From: Cephalopachus bancanus
Lineage: Eukaryota; Chordata; Mammalia; Primates; Tarsiidae
Length of the DNA: 64,000 nt
Reading direction: 5' to 3'
NCBI GenBank assembly: GCA_027257055.1
Contig: JAPVLO010000153.1
Coordinates: 9,920,001 to 9,984,000 of the forward strand
Positions 41,791-55,786 of this stretch are shown piece by piece. How positions within the stretch are numbered: position 1 is the first letter of the stretch; each line of letters opens with the position of its first letter. The position numbers were made by a program, and so were the translations under genes. The notes below the pieces were generated by a model that saw nothing but the letters and a program-made list of their open reading frames with translations, did not search any database and was not told the DNA's origin.

Positions 41791-44700
41791 CAAGACCCCT
41801 AGACCTTATTGTCACTCAGAACTGCTTTACTTTCAAATCTTTTTTTTTTTTTTTGCTATTATCCCTTAGCCTTCCTACACTCTTCTGTGTGCAGAGCCAA
41901 GCTCCTTGAACTCAAACTTCCATCCTCCTTGATTCCTCCTATAGGTTTGGTCACAGAGCTCTGAATAAAACAGTCCCCCAAGAGGAGCTGAGGTAGGTAG
42001 ACACACTGCTATCCAGCAGAGGTGCCAGTGGGAAACTGGAAGTAGGGGCTGACATTCAGGAGAGAGGTTAGAGTCAGAGATAGAAAGGTAGGTGTTACCC
42101 AGATAGAGCTGAACATCCCACCCAGGCAAGTGGATGTGCTGCCAGAAATAGTGTTTAGAGAGAAAAGGGCCAAGGGAAGAACCTTGGGAAACACGAATAT
42201 TTGTGGAAAAGAGGAATCATCATAGAAAAATAAGAAGGACACAGTGAAGTATTAGGTAAAAAACTTGAGGACAGTGATGTTTTGGCACCCAAGAGAGGAG
42301 AAAATTTCAAAAAAAAAAAAAAAAAGAGAGAGAGAGAAAGAGAGAGATCTTTCCAAACTAATCCTCTAAGAAATCCCTCCATCCAAGCTGGGTTATTTCC
42401 CTAAATATGAAATGTGAAATAGACATTATTCCTTACGAGTGTCCAATGCAACTCTACTTCTAAGCTTGGAGTCCCTGTATTTGCCTCACTTCGGAGACTC
42501 ATCTATATCCATGGAAAAATCAGGAGCCACCTACACAGGGGCTGAATTGTCCTCACAGCACCTAGCACAATACCTTTCTGAGTACAGGGGCTCAGAAAGT
42601 GCTGGATGTTGTGCATACAGGTTCAATCACCAGCCATCTTCAAGCTTAACTACACCCATGCTGATAGATAGGGTCAAGTGGTCAGCACAAATAGATGTAC
42701 ACTTAGAGGGCATATAAACCATATCTGAAATCTGTTCAATCCAAGGAATTCTTGAACATACAGTTACCATAAGTACATGATACCACTGAGACAGAAAAGG
42801 AAAAATAATCCAAGACTGAAAAGAATGCAATTTGTATGGCAAACTGGTAGGCAAACCGGTATGCCAATCTGATGCAGAACTGTTTACTAATAAAGAAATT
42901 TTCTTAAGATTTTTAAGATAGGTTAGAAACATAACTTTCCAACTTCAGTGATTTAGTAATTAGTCCACATAGAGATAGCTGGGTAGAAGAAACCGCTAAC
43001 AAAGGTATCCAAATTTAGGCCAACAATCGAAGCGTTTATTGCACAAAAGAGAGCAAGAGAGAGAATTGTCTATTCATCGCCTCCCTACCTCCAAATCACC
43101 GCCTGTGAGTGCAAGATTTTTAGATCTTTATTAGAGAAGCAAGTTTGCTCAGGGGGAAGAAAAATCAGAAGATGAAGACTAACTGAAAATAATTTCCTAC
43201 AACTTGAGTTACTTTCAAATTTTATAACCAGTAAAAAGGTTGAATCCTCAGCAATATATGATTCTAGTTCCTCTCTTTCAACAATTGGCTGGACCCCAGC
43301 AAGGATACCACTTCAAACCGTGACTACACACTGCATGCAGGGCCATAGGATGCTCTGCTTTAGGGTGCTAGGGCTGTTTTATTTGGACATTATCACCCAA
43401 AAACTTAAGCTTGAAAAAAAAAAAAACCTTTACAATCATTTTTCATAACTTCCAAGAGCAACTCATTGTGGTTTTCTCCATTTAACAGATTAAAGTACCT
43501 GGCACACAAGGTGGCATGCCCTGGGGTCGCTGATTGTCTTAATGCCCATCAATTAATATTTATTGAACCACCACCTTGGGTTCCTTCACCACATCTACCC
43601 ACATGGATAGCAGCATCAATGGCTAGGCCTTGTGAACCAGAACTCTGCTCTGACACTTTAAAAACCTGTGGCTGCTGTCAGCTTCAAACACTGGAGTCCT
43701 CAGTTAGTTGCAGCGGCCAAAGAAGCTGGCAGTAGCCTTTCAGCCTCTCTTCTTCCAAGCTGGAAGCCTGAGTACATGGACACACCCTTCTGCTTCCTGT
43801 CAAATTATCTGGAATGCAGAGTTATTCTATTAAGCGCAGTGCAAAGCTTCATGTAATGGAGCTTACGTTCTGAAAGTACCATGGTGCACTAGCCTTTGGA
43901 TGGTCTGACTAAAGACATGTTTCATGAGCAGGGATCTCTTGCAGAAAATGTAAATCATAGCATTTGAAGGACACTCCCTCATCTCCTCGACCTGACAACA
44001 AAATTCTACCTTTAGATTTGTTTACTTTAAGTCTTCTTTTTCCAAGTTCCTCCTTTAAATGCAATATCCTGGTAAAGCTAACCTACTGATCCTCTAATAT
44101 CTGTGCAAAGATATTCACTCACCTAGTGAAGAAAGAAATGCTGGCACCCTGAGGTGCTCAGAGGTATTGGAAGGAATGAGAAAGGCAGAAAAAAAAGGAA
44201 ATCTGAGCTTTCATTCTCTCTCATTTTGCCCCAGGCTCCTTCACTTACAAGGGTGGGTATAATTACTAGAGTCAATGGATGTTCTTTCTGTAAAATGAAC
44301 TACAGTTCATTTTTTAAATGATTGGACAATTCTAAAAAGAGTCAAAATTGTATTTCAATTGTGAAGAAGTTGGCCAAGTAAGCTGAAATGCCCTTCTTCA
44401 TACGGGGAAAACAGAAAATTGTGAAACATATTTCCACATTGCATTGCTCTTTTAGTGTTGCATATTTGAGTATATTGTCACCGTCATTGCAAAATGACTT
44501 TCTAACCACACATAATAGAAAAAAATAGTGATTGTTGTTTGAAAGGACAAATGAAGCTTATTGCTTGGAGAAGTCCTTTTTCATAAGTACTGTGGTTTCT
44601 CACAGAACATTTTCAGATTGCACCAGTTCAGTAGCATTTTTGCAATTAATAAATCCACACCTGTATGTGGCAATCTTGAGCAAATAGATGCTTATTTACA

Positions 44701-44819
44701 GATAATAATCACTTATTCAAAACGTTTCCAAGTCCTTCAAATATTATAATTTAGCACAACTAAAGTAATTTAAAAGTACAGGAATATGCAACTTAAAGCA
44801 GTTTTCCCTTTATTTCAAG

Positions 44820-45330
44820 AAAATGGAAGTGTTTGGGTTTTTTTTTTTTTTAGATTTCAATACATTTTTATTTAAATGTACTCTGAAAGCCAGCTGATAG
44901 TTCTTTAGCTCAAGAAAATAAATGGCTTTTAATCGGTCATTCCTCTTGCAGCGCGTTGGTCCATCTAATTACATTTTTTAATAAAAATCAATCTTATTAT
45001 TATGTTGGCATGTAAACTCTATTTTCCTGTTGTTAAAAATCAACTTGTGGTTTGCTTTGTGCTCTCAGACACAGTTAGCAAAGCCCTCCGGTGTCTGAAA
45101 GGGCCTTCTTATTTGGACAAATTATTCCCTGGCTGACTTAAAAGAAAGGGAGTGAGGTCAAAGGAGGGGAGGGGGAAGCCTCCTTCTCTTCTGATGCTGC
45201 AACAGCAGAAAAGCCCAGCCAAGCAGTCTCCCCCCAGCAAGTGGGGCGAATACAGCCTGAATCAGCTGCGTTTTCTCTATCCTATTAGCTTGACTAAATA
45301 GCTAACTTTAGAAATTCAGTAGGAGTACAA
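44820..45330. promoter_or_regulatory. Candidate conserved noncoding block
   Basis: The stretch lacks recognisable repeats apart from one T run, has no supported ORF, and mixes AT-rich homeodomain-like words (TAATTACATTTTTTAATAAA, AATCAATCTTATTATTATG) with GC-rich words (CTTGCAGCGCGTTGGTCCAT, AAGGAGGGGAGGGGG). This resembles developmental enhancers in introns. It is only a visual impression, and conservation cannot be tested here. Confidence 0.3.
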
Positions 45331-46099
45331 AATTCCAATTAAATGATATTGTATAAGACAAGAGGGAGGGAAATGTCCAACCAAGATTTTACTGATGATC
45401 TGATAACTTTTCAACTCATGTCACCTCCCACACTGCCTCTGTGTGAAACAAGTATCAAAATCCAAGTTGGCTTAAACAGCTTTACTGCTGGTCCTTCCTT
45501 ATTTAAGGAAATTAGAGTGTTGCTTTTCAACATTTGGATTTTCCAAAATGTAATGTCTGACCTATTTAGACAATTATTGATTAAGTCCTGCCTTTGTTCA
45601 AATACCCTGACTTGATAAGCCGCCTGCTTCCCCGCCTCTCGCTTCATTTTTGAGTATCAGAGGGACAGCTGGGAGACAAGGAATGCCCAAATACGCATTA
45701 CACCGCCCTAACAATACTGCTGTGCATTGGGCACTTTCAGGGTATTTGTTTAATTAGTTAAATTTTTAACTTTTAAATAAGGAGAAAAAACAAGCTATGG
45801 GTGGCCTGCTAACCTCAAACGAGCAAATATCCAAGGTTATAAAATCACCCCCTGCTCAGAATACCTGGTTAGAAATAAAAACAGCATTTACCAAATTCTA
45901 CCCCAAAACAAGAACAGAGGTCGCATTAAGAAGTATGAAACTGAACTTGAAAGCCAAAATACTAAGGATGCAACATTATTTTACTCTAAAAAGTACTTTA
46001 CATGCTCTTTATAACTAATACACTTTTCTTTAATAAAGCAACCCCCCCTCAAAAAAAAACCACTTCTAAAATTGTTGGAGAAATTCTGATCAACTCTTA

Positions 46100-46300
46100 A
46101 AAACTAGGCTCTAATTTTATGTTTGCAAAACTACACCTTGCAGCTGTATCTTTGCAAACACAAATTGGACACAGAACATTGCAATTACTTAATTTGTGTA
46201 TACAGCCGTGGGTTTTGCATGTACAAACAGTTACACGCCATAGAATGGTGGCAGTTTGGAACTGAAGAAAAGCTGGTCCTTTGTATTTTAAAGTTGGAGT
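46100..46300. repeat. Possible ancient hAT relic
   Basis: Repeated TTTGCAAA-, TTTGTGTA- and TTTGCATGTACAAAC-type words recall old Charlie-type elements such as MER58/MER63. The assignment is weak and the limits are approximate. Confidence 0.3.
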
Positions 46301-47889
46301 CATGAAAATTTCCAAGAGACTTTTCTGATGTAATGTTACAAGCAGCAAAATACTTTATTGTAACAATATCCTCCTAAAATGGGGACGGGAAGATGGTTTT
46401 GATGATTGGGGCACTGTGATCTGTCTATAAAGACTAAGTAATCCTTACCCAGATAATGAAATTCAGCCTCTAAATTAAGACTAAAGTTAGAAAAACACTT
46501 ACAGCACATAATAACAGGGAATGAGAAGGCCCCTGGAGAGAGTGGTTCAAATCTGATTGTATAGTAGAGGAAGACCTAGGAAGTTAAGAAACCTAGTCAA
46601 GAGTTTTCTCATCCAAGATCCACTGTGCATATCCATGGTTAGGATGCTGCCTTCTCTCCTTTGGTGCTAGAATGATGCTGTCTGCAAAAATGGAGATTAC
46701 TAGAGGATAACTACACTTCAGAGGAGATAGATGGTCTCTGCTCTCTAGGAGTACACTGGAAGGTTACTGGGCCCTCTTAGCAAGTTTATGTCTTCAAATG
46801 TTTTTCACCTTTTTTCTAAAGTACTTTATTTTACAATGAAAGAGTCCTAACAGATTCTAGAAAGAGTATAAAATTGCATTGTGATAGATTACATTATGAT
46901 AAATTATAAATAACCTGCAGGGACACAAACATCTCCAATTATTTGTATGTAAATATCCCATCTTTTAACCCTAAAATTGAGTCAACTCAATTTTTTAAAA
47001 GCTATTTGAAAACCCAAAATTGGCAACAGGATCCCTAGATGTTGTTCCTATATATGTACAAAATAATCATTCTTAAAATGAAGCAGGCAAAGAGTTACAT
47101 TACAGCTAACAATTCAACCTCAGACAAAAAAATAAAATAAACAGACGTCATAAATCAGTACAACAACCCTGTAAAAGAACGTTTTTTGTTGTTACCTGGC
47201 AAAGCAATTAGTATGCATTATTGCTAATGTATGTTACTTGTGTGTTACTGCTTTTAAAAAATTATAGAAGTCAGATATGTCTGTGAGGGCATTGAGCTAG
47301 AAAATCAAGAAAAAAGAAAACACTGGAAGGAAGCTATAACCACATGGGAATTTCTAAAGGAGCTAGAGCATTTTGGACCCAAAGAAATATGCCCACTCCC
47401 TGTCTCAAACACACACCCTTCCCCCTTCTCTGGCTTTAAATATAACAAGATTATTTCCCACCGCCAAACACCCCCCCACCCACACACACACAAAATGGCA
47501 CCACCATCTTTGAACATTTACATGGTATTGAGCTTCAACAATCCAGAGATTTCTGGTAAATCTCAGCCATTTAACCACACATTCCCTCAAAAATTCCCAT
47601 CAATATGACAATACATGAATTATTTAAGGCATAAACCTACAAGTCTAAAGAGTACAGGAGAGAAATAGCAGACAAGAAACATCAACAAAATTTTGGAAAG
47701 GGGCAACTGACTCAATAGACCTGAGAAAGTAAAACTGAAGTGTGCACAGGGGATGGTGGGCACTCCAACAAGAAGCAAGTCCACTCCAGTTCAGAGGCTC
47801 AAGAACTAGCTACCTCCAGCGGTGGGGGTGCAATGAGGCTGAAATTAGAGAGATTAGCTCAAAGTCTGTATAAGAAGCATCCTCCAAAA

Positions 47890-48428
47890 AAATAGAATTT
47901 GTTTATTTTAAATTGTGTGTTTATTCTTACATGTTTAAACTTCAGTCACCTTCAAAGTACTCTGATGCAATACACCCACCAAGATGCTTTTTCCATTGCT
48001 TAAAACAGTTTTTAAACTCATCAATTTTTATGCCTTTTAGGCTTCTGCCATTTTTTGTTTCACCTCTTCCACATAAACAAAACATTTTTCTTTGAGGAAT
48101 TTTCCATCCAGGGGAACAAAAGTCACTTGAGGCAAGATCAGGTGAATAGGGAGGGTGAGGCACAGGGGTCATGCCATTTTTGGTCAAAAACTGCTGAACA
48201 CAGTATCACCATACTTGTAAGTCACCCATCATGAAACTTGTAAAAAGTTGTTCTTGTAAATTACCCATCATGAAATGGACAAAGGCGCTGAATGAATCTC
48301 ATAAAACATCCACTGAAGTGGAACGTAGCCTCTCACACCAACACTAACTGGTACACTGTGCCAATGCGTTGCTAGAATACTTACCTAGTGGAGGAAGCCT
48401 GTGCTACAAAGGGCCCACCCTCCAAAAA
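47890..48428 (-). mobile_element. Internally deleted mariner (Hsmar2-like), copy 2
   Basis: On the minus strand it reads GGCTTCCTCCACTAGGTAAG, the leader with CATTTCATGATGGGTA, then transposase codons giving TPVPHPPYSPDLASSDF and, further on, KGIKIDEFKNCFKQWKKHLG and EYFEGD before a stop. The YSPDLAPSDF-type motif is the conserved mariner block around the third catalytic Asp. The middle of the transposase is missing and the SNG of CIASNGEY has been lost. It shares its layout with the copy at 12939-13478, in the opposite orientation. Confidence 0.88.
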
Positions 48429-48997
48429 ACAACTGTTTGCATCTATCTCATTTTTTAACTTTAAATTTGAGCAGATCTTCTCCCTAACCTCACACAAAGA
48501 AGAAACTGCCTCTTCCCATCTGAGCAGAAGACAAAAGTTTTACTGTCTGGAGATTAGTTGCTGTAAAGATGATCTGAGTATGAGGGTGGCACAGTTGGAG
48601 ATTGGGTGAAGCATAAAAAATTAGGTTTAAGTAATTTGGTTCAGGTTTAAGTCATTGAAAATCAAGTTAAAGTAGTTTGTAGTTCTAAAGATAAGACTCC
48701 CTCTCTGTGGGTCCCCAGAAAGTAGGGCAGCTTTCTGACCCTCAAGAAGGAGTTTGGAAAAGAATTCTTTTGTGGAGTTGACCAACCCAAGATAAGTAAC
48801 TTCCAGCTAGTCCTTTGGGATATCCCTATCAAAAAGCAAGCTTGATACCTTATTACAGTACGGTAAAGTTCACTACTAAATAAGTTCTACTTATACACAT
48901 AGAACGTCTGGAGAGCTCCACAATGTCTTACTCTTAAAAATATAAATGATAAAGACAAGTTCTTGCTGTGTTGCCTAGGTTGATCTCAAATATATAA

Positions 48998-49000
<3 letters not shown>

Positions 49001-49030
<30 letters not shown>
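49001..49030. repeat. (CA)n microsatellite
   Basis: Fifteen uninterrupted CA units follow an AT-rich stretch. Just before it, CTTGCTGTGTTGCCTAGGTT (about 48962-48981) is a small antisense Alu-like scrap. Confidence 0.95.
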
Positions 49031-49033
<3 letters not shown>

Positions 49034-49168
49034 CTAAGGATGAACAAAAGTTTAAGAAAAGTTTATAACAGGAAAGAGGAAGAGATCAAAATTAATAGAA
49101 AAAAATGAACTCTAAAAGAAATAGCCAATGCAGAAAGTAAAATAAAACTTTTTTAAAAATCTCATCTT

Positions 49169-49427
49169 TAGCCGGGTTCGGTGGCTCAGCCTGTAATCCC
49201 AGCACTTTGGGAGGCTGAGGTGAGTGAATTGCCTGAGCCTTTGGGTTTGAGACCCGCCTGGGCAACTTGGCGAGACCTCATCTCTGCAATAAATCAAAAA
49301 ATTAGCCAGGCGTGGTAGTGCGTGCCTATAGTTCAAGCTACTTGGAAGGCTGAGGCGGAAGGCCCAGCAGTCTGGGTGACAGAGTGAGACTCCAACTCAA
49401 AAAATACAAAAAATTTTTTAAATTTTT
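49169..49427 (+). mobile_element. Alu SINE with right-arm deletion
   Basis: It starts AGCCGGGTTCGGTGGCTCAG and has CTGCAATAAATCAAAAAATT. The right arm jumps from GCTGAGGCGGAAGG to CCCAGCAGTCTGGGTGACAG, so the central part is missing. The flanking AAAATCTCATCTT and AAAATCTCATTTT are a likely target duplication. Confidence 0.93.
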
Positions 49428-49559
49428 TTAAAATCTCATTTTTTTTCTTGACTCAATACTCAAAAAAAAAAAACTTAACAAATGTAACACCTGCAATTGT
49501 TAAGATGTATCTTTATTTGAAAGTTGCCTTTAGAAAGAAAAATATATATACTTTTAAAA

Positions 49560-49985
49560 TTATAACAGTCCATCAATTATAAAATAAATCCCAACTTTAG
49601 ATAAGTTAAAATGTAAAATAGTATGTATTCTAGAACTAATGAAATTTTATACTCTGAAAGGTAAAATATTGCATTCAAGAAATACAGCCAAGGTGTTATT
49701 TTTGAAAAGGCAAGGCACTCAGAGAATAAGAGAGAGCTCTTGGAAATTAAAAATATGACAATAAAAATTAAAAATTCAATAGGGCAGGTTGGAAGAGAAA
49801 GTTGAGGTAATCTCTCAGAAAGAAAAGAAAAAAGAGGCACTGCAAAATAGAAGATAAAATTAGAGAAGCAACTGAGGAAAGCCAAGATCCAATTTTTAAA
49901 GTTTCAGAAAAAAACAAACAAAAGTGCTCAGCACAAAAAAGTAAAAACACAACCCCAGCAAGACACATTATTGTGAAATTTTAGA
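49560..49985 (+). mobile_element. HAL1/L1-type relic, left part
   Basis: Words such as GAGAGAGCTCTTGGAAATTA, AAAATTCAATAGGGCAGGTT, AAGTTGAGGTAATCTCTCAG and CACATTATTGTGAAATTTTA follow the ORF1 region of HAL1 (an ORF2-less L1 relative). The coding frame is lost. Confidence 0.65.
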
Positions 49986-49989
49986 ACAC

Positions 49990-50426
49990 CAATGAGTCCA
50001 ATTGTTTGCCTATTTCATCTTCAATTCATTCCCCTCCCTTCATCGTCTTTGCTCTACCCTATAGAAAAGGAGGCTGACTCTTCCAGGTACATTTTCCTGT
50101 CAGTTGACTTTCAACTGGCTCCATCAACAAGAAGTCCTGATGGAGACTGAAGCCAGAAGAAAGCGAAAAGTCAGAATACTTCTCCCTCTCTCTCTCTGCC
50201 TTGGGTAGCATCTCAAGAAGAAGCTATATTTACTCTATTTTTCTAGCTCTCATGGACAACCGTAACTTTTGAGTCCTGAAAAACTATTTCATCCATGGTC
50301 CTTCCAGCTCTAGAAATAGTAATGGCTTTATACTATTGCTAATTTTTGGCTCACTTTTCTCTTCCATTTGGCATCTCAGCTCTTCCTACACCATAAAGTT
50401 TATTCTTCTTATTAATTTCCTGTTGG
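49990..50426. repeat. Unassigned repeat nested in HAL1
   Basis: This block separates the two HAL1 parts and continues beyond the Alu to about 50810 (ending CTAACTAGATTCTGACTGAT). It reads like an old interspersed repeat, with CAGTTGACTTTCAACTGGCT and a pyrimidine-rich middle, but I cannot name the family. Confidence 0.45.
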
Positions 50427-50743
<317 letters not shown>

Positions 50744-50811
50744 AAATTTCTGTTGGACTGCTAGGCATAAGCCCTATTTTCCTAACTAGATTCTGACTGA
50801 TAAAATCAATA

Positions 50812-51350
50812 ATACAGGGAGAACACTAAGAGCTTCTAGAGACAGAGAAAAAATAAAGAATTAGAGTGGTAACATCAAAAGCCACAAGACAATAGAGCAA
50901 TAGCATCAATATGTTGAGGAAAAATAATCTTCAAAGTAAAATTTTATACCCAGCTAAACTGTCGATTAAACATGAGAATAAAACAAAATGTTTTATTACA
51001 TTCAAAGTCTCAAAAGATTTTCTACTAATACACACTTTCTCCTTCAAAACTGAAGTGAACTTTAAGAGACCTGACAGCCAAGAAAAGAGATATGATTCAG
51101 GAGAGAATTGAAGGACATTTCCAAGTTGATATCAAAGAAGAAATTACTCTAGATTGAAATAAGTAAAGTGTTAAAAAAAATTAACACCATTACCTAAAAT
51201 GTTTGACTGAGGGAATGAAAATTAAATAATGAGAACTACATGGAAGCAAGTATAAAACCAAGGCAACTATTGCCAGAGAAAATGAAAAGCTACACCAGAA
51301 AGGATGTGTAATCACAGAATACTATATGGTTCTGCTATAAATATTTATAA
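50812..51350 (+). mobile_element. HAL1/L1-type relic, right part
   Basis: It resumes with AAGAGCTTCTAGAGACAGAG, ATAGAGCAATAGCATCAATA, ATTTTATACCCAGCTAAACT and GTCGATTAAACATGAGAATA, matching the HAL1 3' coding region. A short AT-rich stretch with (AT)n follows at about 51340-51385. Confidence 0.7.
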
Positions 51351-52198
51351 ATATTTATTAAATATATATATATATTTTAATATATCATAATAAAAGCTCT
51401 GAATCTTTTTAGCTTTTTTTAAATTTTTATTTTGTGAATGTATTTTTAAGCAGAAACTATTGTAAAATATTGGAGCAGGGGAGAAAAGGAAGAACTGGCA
51501 GAGAAAGACTGTTCCTGAAAGAGCTAAATCTTTATTCATGTTAGGAAATCAAGAGGGTTTCCTAAAAATATCAAAGTTTTTACTATCAAGAATAGCAATT
51601 GGAATAACCTATTTTAGAAATTTGGAGGAGAACAGCAGAAAAGCCGTTAAAACATTAATGATAACTGCCTAAAAGGAATGGGAGTCAGTAATAGAGAAGA
51701 GCAGAAAAGAGTATTCATGTTGTCTATAATTCATCCATTGTACTGTAACTGTCTATAACTAAAATTCATTGTACTATGAATTTATTTTTAATTCAGTGTG
51801 GGCTGGGCCCTTTCAATCTAGAAAGTCATGTATTGTTTTGACTTAAACAACAACAATGTCAGAAAAAGAAAGTGAGCTTCATCCAAGGGAACAACCAACT
51901 GTTAAAGGACCAGTCAGCAAATGGGTCTTAAAAGTGCAAAGCACATTAGGGAGACTGGGTCAAGGCCAAGAGTGAGATTTATAGGGTAGAGAATCTAGAG
52001 AGACTGTCAGAGGAGAAAATGTGTCTCCAACATTGACTCAGTCTAACCTGAGAAATAGTAGCAGGGACAAATTTGTCTACCTTTTAAAGGCATAATGCAA
52101 AAGCACTAGAAATTGGAAAGACATGGACTACCTCCCTAGTCCAGAATGAATGAATGAATGTCTGTTTCACCTCAGAAATAAAATTAGGTCATTGCTAG

Positions 52199-52375
52199 GC
52201 CATTGTGGCCATTGTCTTGATAAACTATGGTATGGCCACGTGTTCTTTGAGCTATGACCGGGCCATGGTTCCTGGCTTTGGCCTCCTCCCCTATGTTGGG
52301 GATGTGAATCTCCTCCTTCTCTCTCTCTCTAATTTACTTTCTAAATAAACTTTATGTTCTAATATTTTTTTAAAA
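52199..52375 (+). repeat. Paired repeat, copy A
   Basis: It holds TAAACTATGGTATGGCCACG, GAGCTATGACCGGGCCATGG, CTCCTCCCCTATGTTGGGGA, a short CT run, then TTTACTTTCTAAATAAACTT. The last part looks like an LTR end with an AATAAA signal, but the family is unknown to me. Confidence 0.7.
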
Positions 52376-52597
52376 ATAAAGCTAAAGGTTTTTTATTGCA
52401 AGATTAAGTGGTATTTGAGTGTTGAGGTATTTATTTTCTTCCAGGGGAGGTTTTCAATGCAACCCTGCATGCCCAATGTTGTATTACCCTGTGCATGTGA
52501 ATAAACAAAACTCAGGACAATAGCTGGTCAAACAGTATACTGAATAGCCATGATCTAGCTCAGTGATTCTTAGTTTTTTGCCATACTGACCCCATTA

Positions 52598-52915
<318 letters not shown>

Positions 52916-53057
52916 TCAGACAATAGGTACTGACCCCTCTTTCCAAAAGTATACACATGTGCAAATACACACAAAATTTTGTACATAAGTATAAAGAGTA
53001 AATGCACCCTAAATTAAGAAACCCTCTTCCACTTAAACAGCTCATGAAAATATGGAT

Positions 53058-53170
53058 GGGCCATTGCCTTGCTAAGCTATGGTCTGGCCATGTGTTTTCT
53101 GAGCTATGGCCAGGTCATGTTTTCCTAAGCTTTGGTCCCCTCCCCTACCTTGGGGAGGTGAATCTTCTCT

Positions 53171-53234
<64 letters not shown>

Positions 53235-53287
53235 CTTCTATCTCTCTACTTTACTTTCTAAAAAAAACTATATTTTCCAATCTAAAA
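53058..53287 (+). repeat. Paired repeat, copy B, with CT expansion
   Basis: It matches copy A in the same order (CTAAGCTATGGTCTGGCCAT, GAGCTATGGCCAGGTCATG, CTCCCCTACCTTGGGGAGGT, then a CT run and TTTACTTTCTAAAAAAAACT). The CT run at 53167-53230 is much longer than in copy A, and the AATAAA of copy A reads AAAAAA here. Confidence 0.75.
53167..53230. repeat. (CT)n microsatellite
   Basis: A nearly pure CT tract with one TTCT interruption near its start. It lies within paired-repeat copy B. Confidence 0.95.
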
Positions 53288-54879
53288 AAGAAAGAAAATA
53301 TAAATGAATTTAAAGGGAGCCTCCTTCTAAAGAAGTAAATGAACTTACTTCATTTGATTTCATTTCTCTAGAAATACGGATATTTTCACATATGTGTTTA
53401 GTCTGCTCAAAGACGAATTGTCTAGACTTCTGTTACCAGAAGTGTGTCAGAGTGCTTTACACTAAAGGTTCGTGGTGTTTTTTGTATATGCTGATATAGG
53501 AATGCAGCTCTTGTGGGCCCCCAAAGCTTATGGCCATGAATGTTTATATACCTGCTTAAGTATTTTTAGGGGATAAGGATCCTACCCCAGATAGGTCCAC
53601 TAATTTTCCGGGATTAAGCTCACAGTCATGCTTCCTGGGGCACTCAATAAATTGCATCTGAATATCAAGTAAAGGATGGTCTACACTTCAGGAAAAAATA
53701 AGGAAAACAGGTTGCTGCTGATAAAGAGGGAACAGAGTCCTATACAGACTTCGACAAACGTGCAAAAGAGTAAAGAGAAATGGATATCTTAAAAGGGTGT
53801 ATTTGGCCAGGTGGGGTGCAGAGAAAGGAAGGAAATACTCCAGTCTGTATTGCCTTCCAGGCTCACTTACTTATAGAGCCTGAGACACATAATCTTGGGG
53901 TCACGAGTTTGTCTCCTTATGGGGCACGTTGTTGTTCAAAGGGTCAGACTGATGTAGTGGAAAAAGAAAGTCACTGACCCAGGAGTCAGGGGATGCAACT
54001 AATCTTGGCTTGGCCGCCACGCAGGGCATTCTAAAATCAAATACCAGTGCTCTGGAATTGGAATCACTCATGGGGCAGAGGCCAAGCACCTCCATGAATT
54101 CGCACTAGAATGAGAGCCACTGCACTATGGGCGACCCAATAAAAACACCAGAGAAGGCCAGGCAGGCACTTGGCAAAAATGTATCTGAGCCATGCCTGGA
54201 GTTCTACTGACACTTGAGGGCCTCTCCAGTGGCGCTTTACTTCTAACTTTAGATTCTGATGACTCCCAGATGGTCTTTGGAACCCTTGTGAAACCCTTAC
54301 TAGCCCCAACACCATCTCCCATGGTCTAAATGAAACTGAATGCTTGGCTTTGTGTACCCAATAAGGTCTAAGCATAGGACTCCATCACCAACCAACACTG
54401 ACTGCAACATGCTGTAACATCTGAAAAGGCCACCCCACCTTCCTGAGCCTCGATTTTCAGCAGTGTACAGGAAGCAGGTTGGATTTGATGTCCTTTTGAT
54501 TCAACAATGACAAAACTAATAAGCCTAAAAATAGGTAGTTATATTGGCTGTTTTTCATGTGTCATGCATACAGTAAGGCAATGCAAGAGTGAGAAGAAAC
54601 AAGTATGGCTCCTACTTTCATAGACTTTACTGTGGGAGACACCAAAGTTAATTAGAAAATCCCACATATCGACATGTAATTACAACTTGAGATGGACTGT
54701 GATGGAAAGGAACAGAGTGTCATGAGATGATCTGGAGTGTGGGGAAAGTCCATCCTGAGGAAGTGGTGTTTGTGTCACAATCTGAAGGAGGAGGAGGAGT
54801 ACTAGGCATTGGGCATGCAAAATCATCCTATATATTGGCCTGGAGTATAAGAAACAAAAGTAAGAGAAATGATAGCTAC

Positions 54880-55100
54880 CATCCAATGAATACTTACTAA
54901 GTGCCTGGCATTGTGTTGAATATTGTTTTTATACACTTCTTGAGTTCTTTCAACAACTCTGTTAAAAGTTATTATCCCCATTTTATCATCAGTAAACTAA
55001 GGCATCGAGTTTCAGAAATGTGCCCAAGATAAGAATAGAAAGAGGCAGATCCTGATCTGTGAAACCCCATGCCTGTATATTTAACCACAGGGCCATACTG
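54880..55100 (+). repeat. MIR3/L2-type relic
   Basis: The order CCAATGAATACTTACTAAGT, GCCTGGCATTGTGTTGAATA, TTATTATCCCCATTTTATCA, GTAAACTAAGGCATCGAG and GGCCATACTGCCTC is a clear MIR3/L2 pattern. Confidence 0.75.
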
Positions 55101-55719
55101 CCTCTGGTGGTGGCCACTAGGTCCCATTAAAACGTTATGTATCTGAATGGAATAGGTTTCCACTAAGTTCACCAGTAAGAGGACAAATGTACTTTTAAAA
55201 ATATTATTACATGCCCATAGGAATGGTGGAGACACTGTCATAAGATACATGTACTAATAACTAGACAATCACAGTACATGCAACACTCACAGGCCCAGTG
55301 ATAGACAAACCCTAAACAATCCTACTTGCTATCACACCACACACATGCATCACATAACCACCCACCGAAGTTGAGTGACAGAGGAGCGGACCTTTCACCC
55401 AGGGCAGCTCATTCACAGACTGCTGATAGCCATTGAGACAACCCAGCCTGAACAGCTCCACCTAGGTATGTGTATGTAGGTTCAGCCATAAGCATATTCC
55501 CCAAAATATGAACTGCAAAACAGATAGTCTTGAGGAAGAGAGACTGGGGTCACTCCAGGAATGCAGAGATTATTGAAATTAGAAAAATCTTGTAATGCAA
55601 CTTGCCACATTATTACTTTACAAAAGAATAAAGAACAATCTGATTATCACAATAGTTGTAGAAAAGTCATTTGATAAAATCAAAACACCCTAAACTATAC
55701 AGGTGATAAAATTGCATAA

Positions 55720-55737
55720 AACACACACATACACACA

Positions 55738-55777
<40 letters not shown>

Positions 55778-55786
55778 ACACACACA

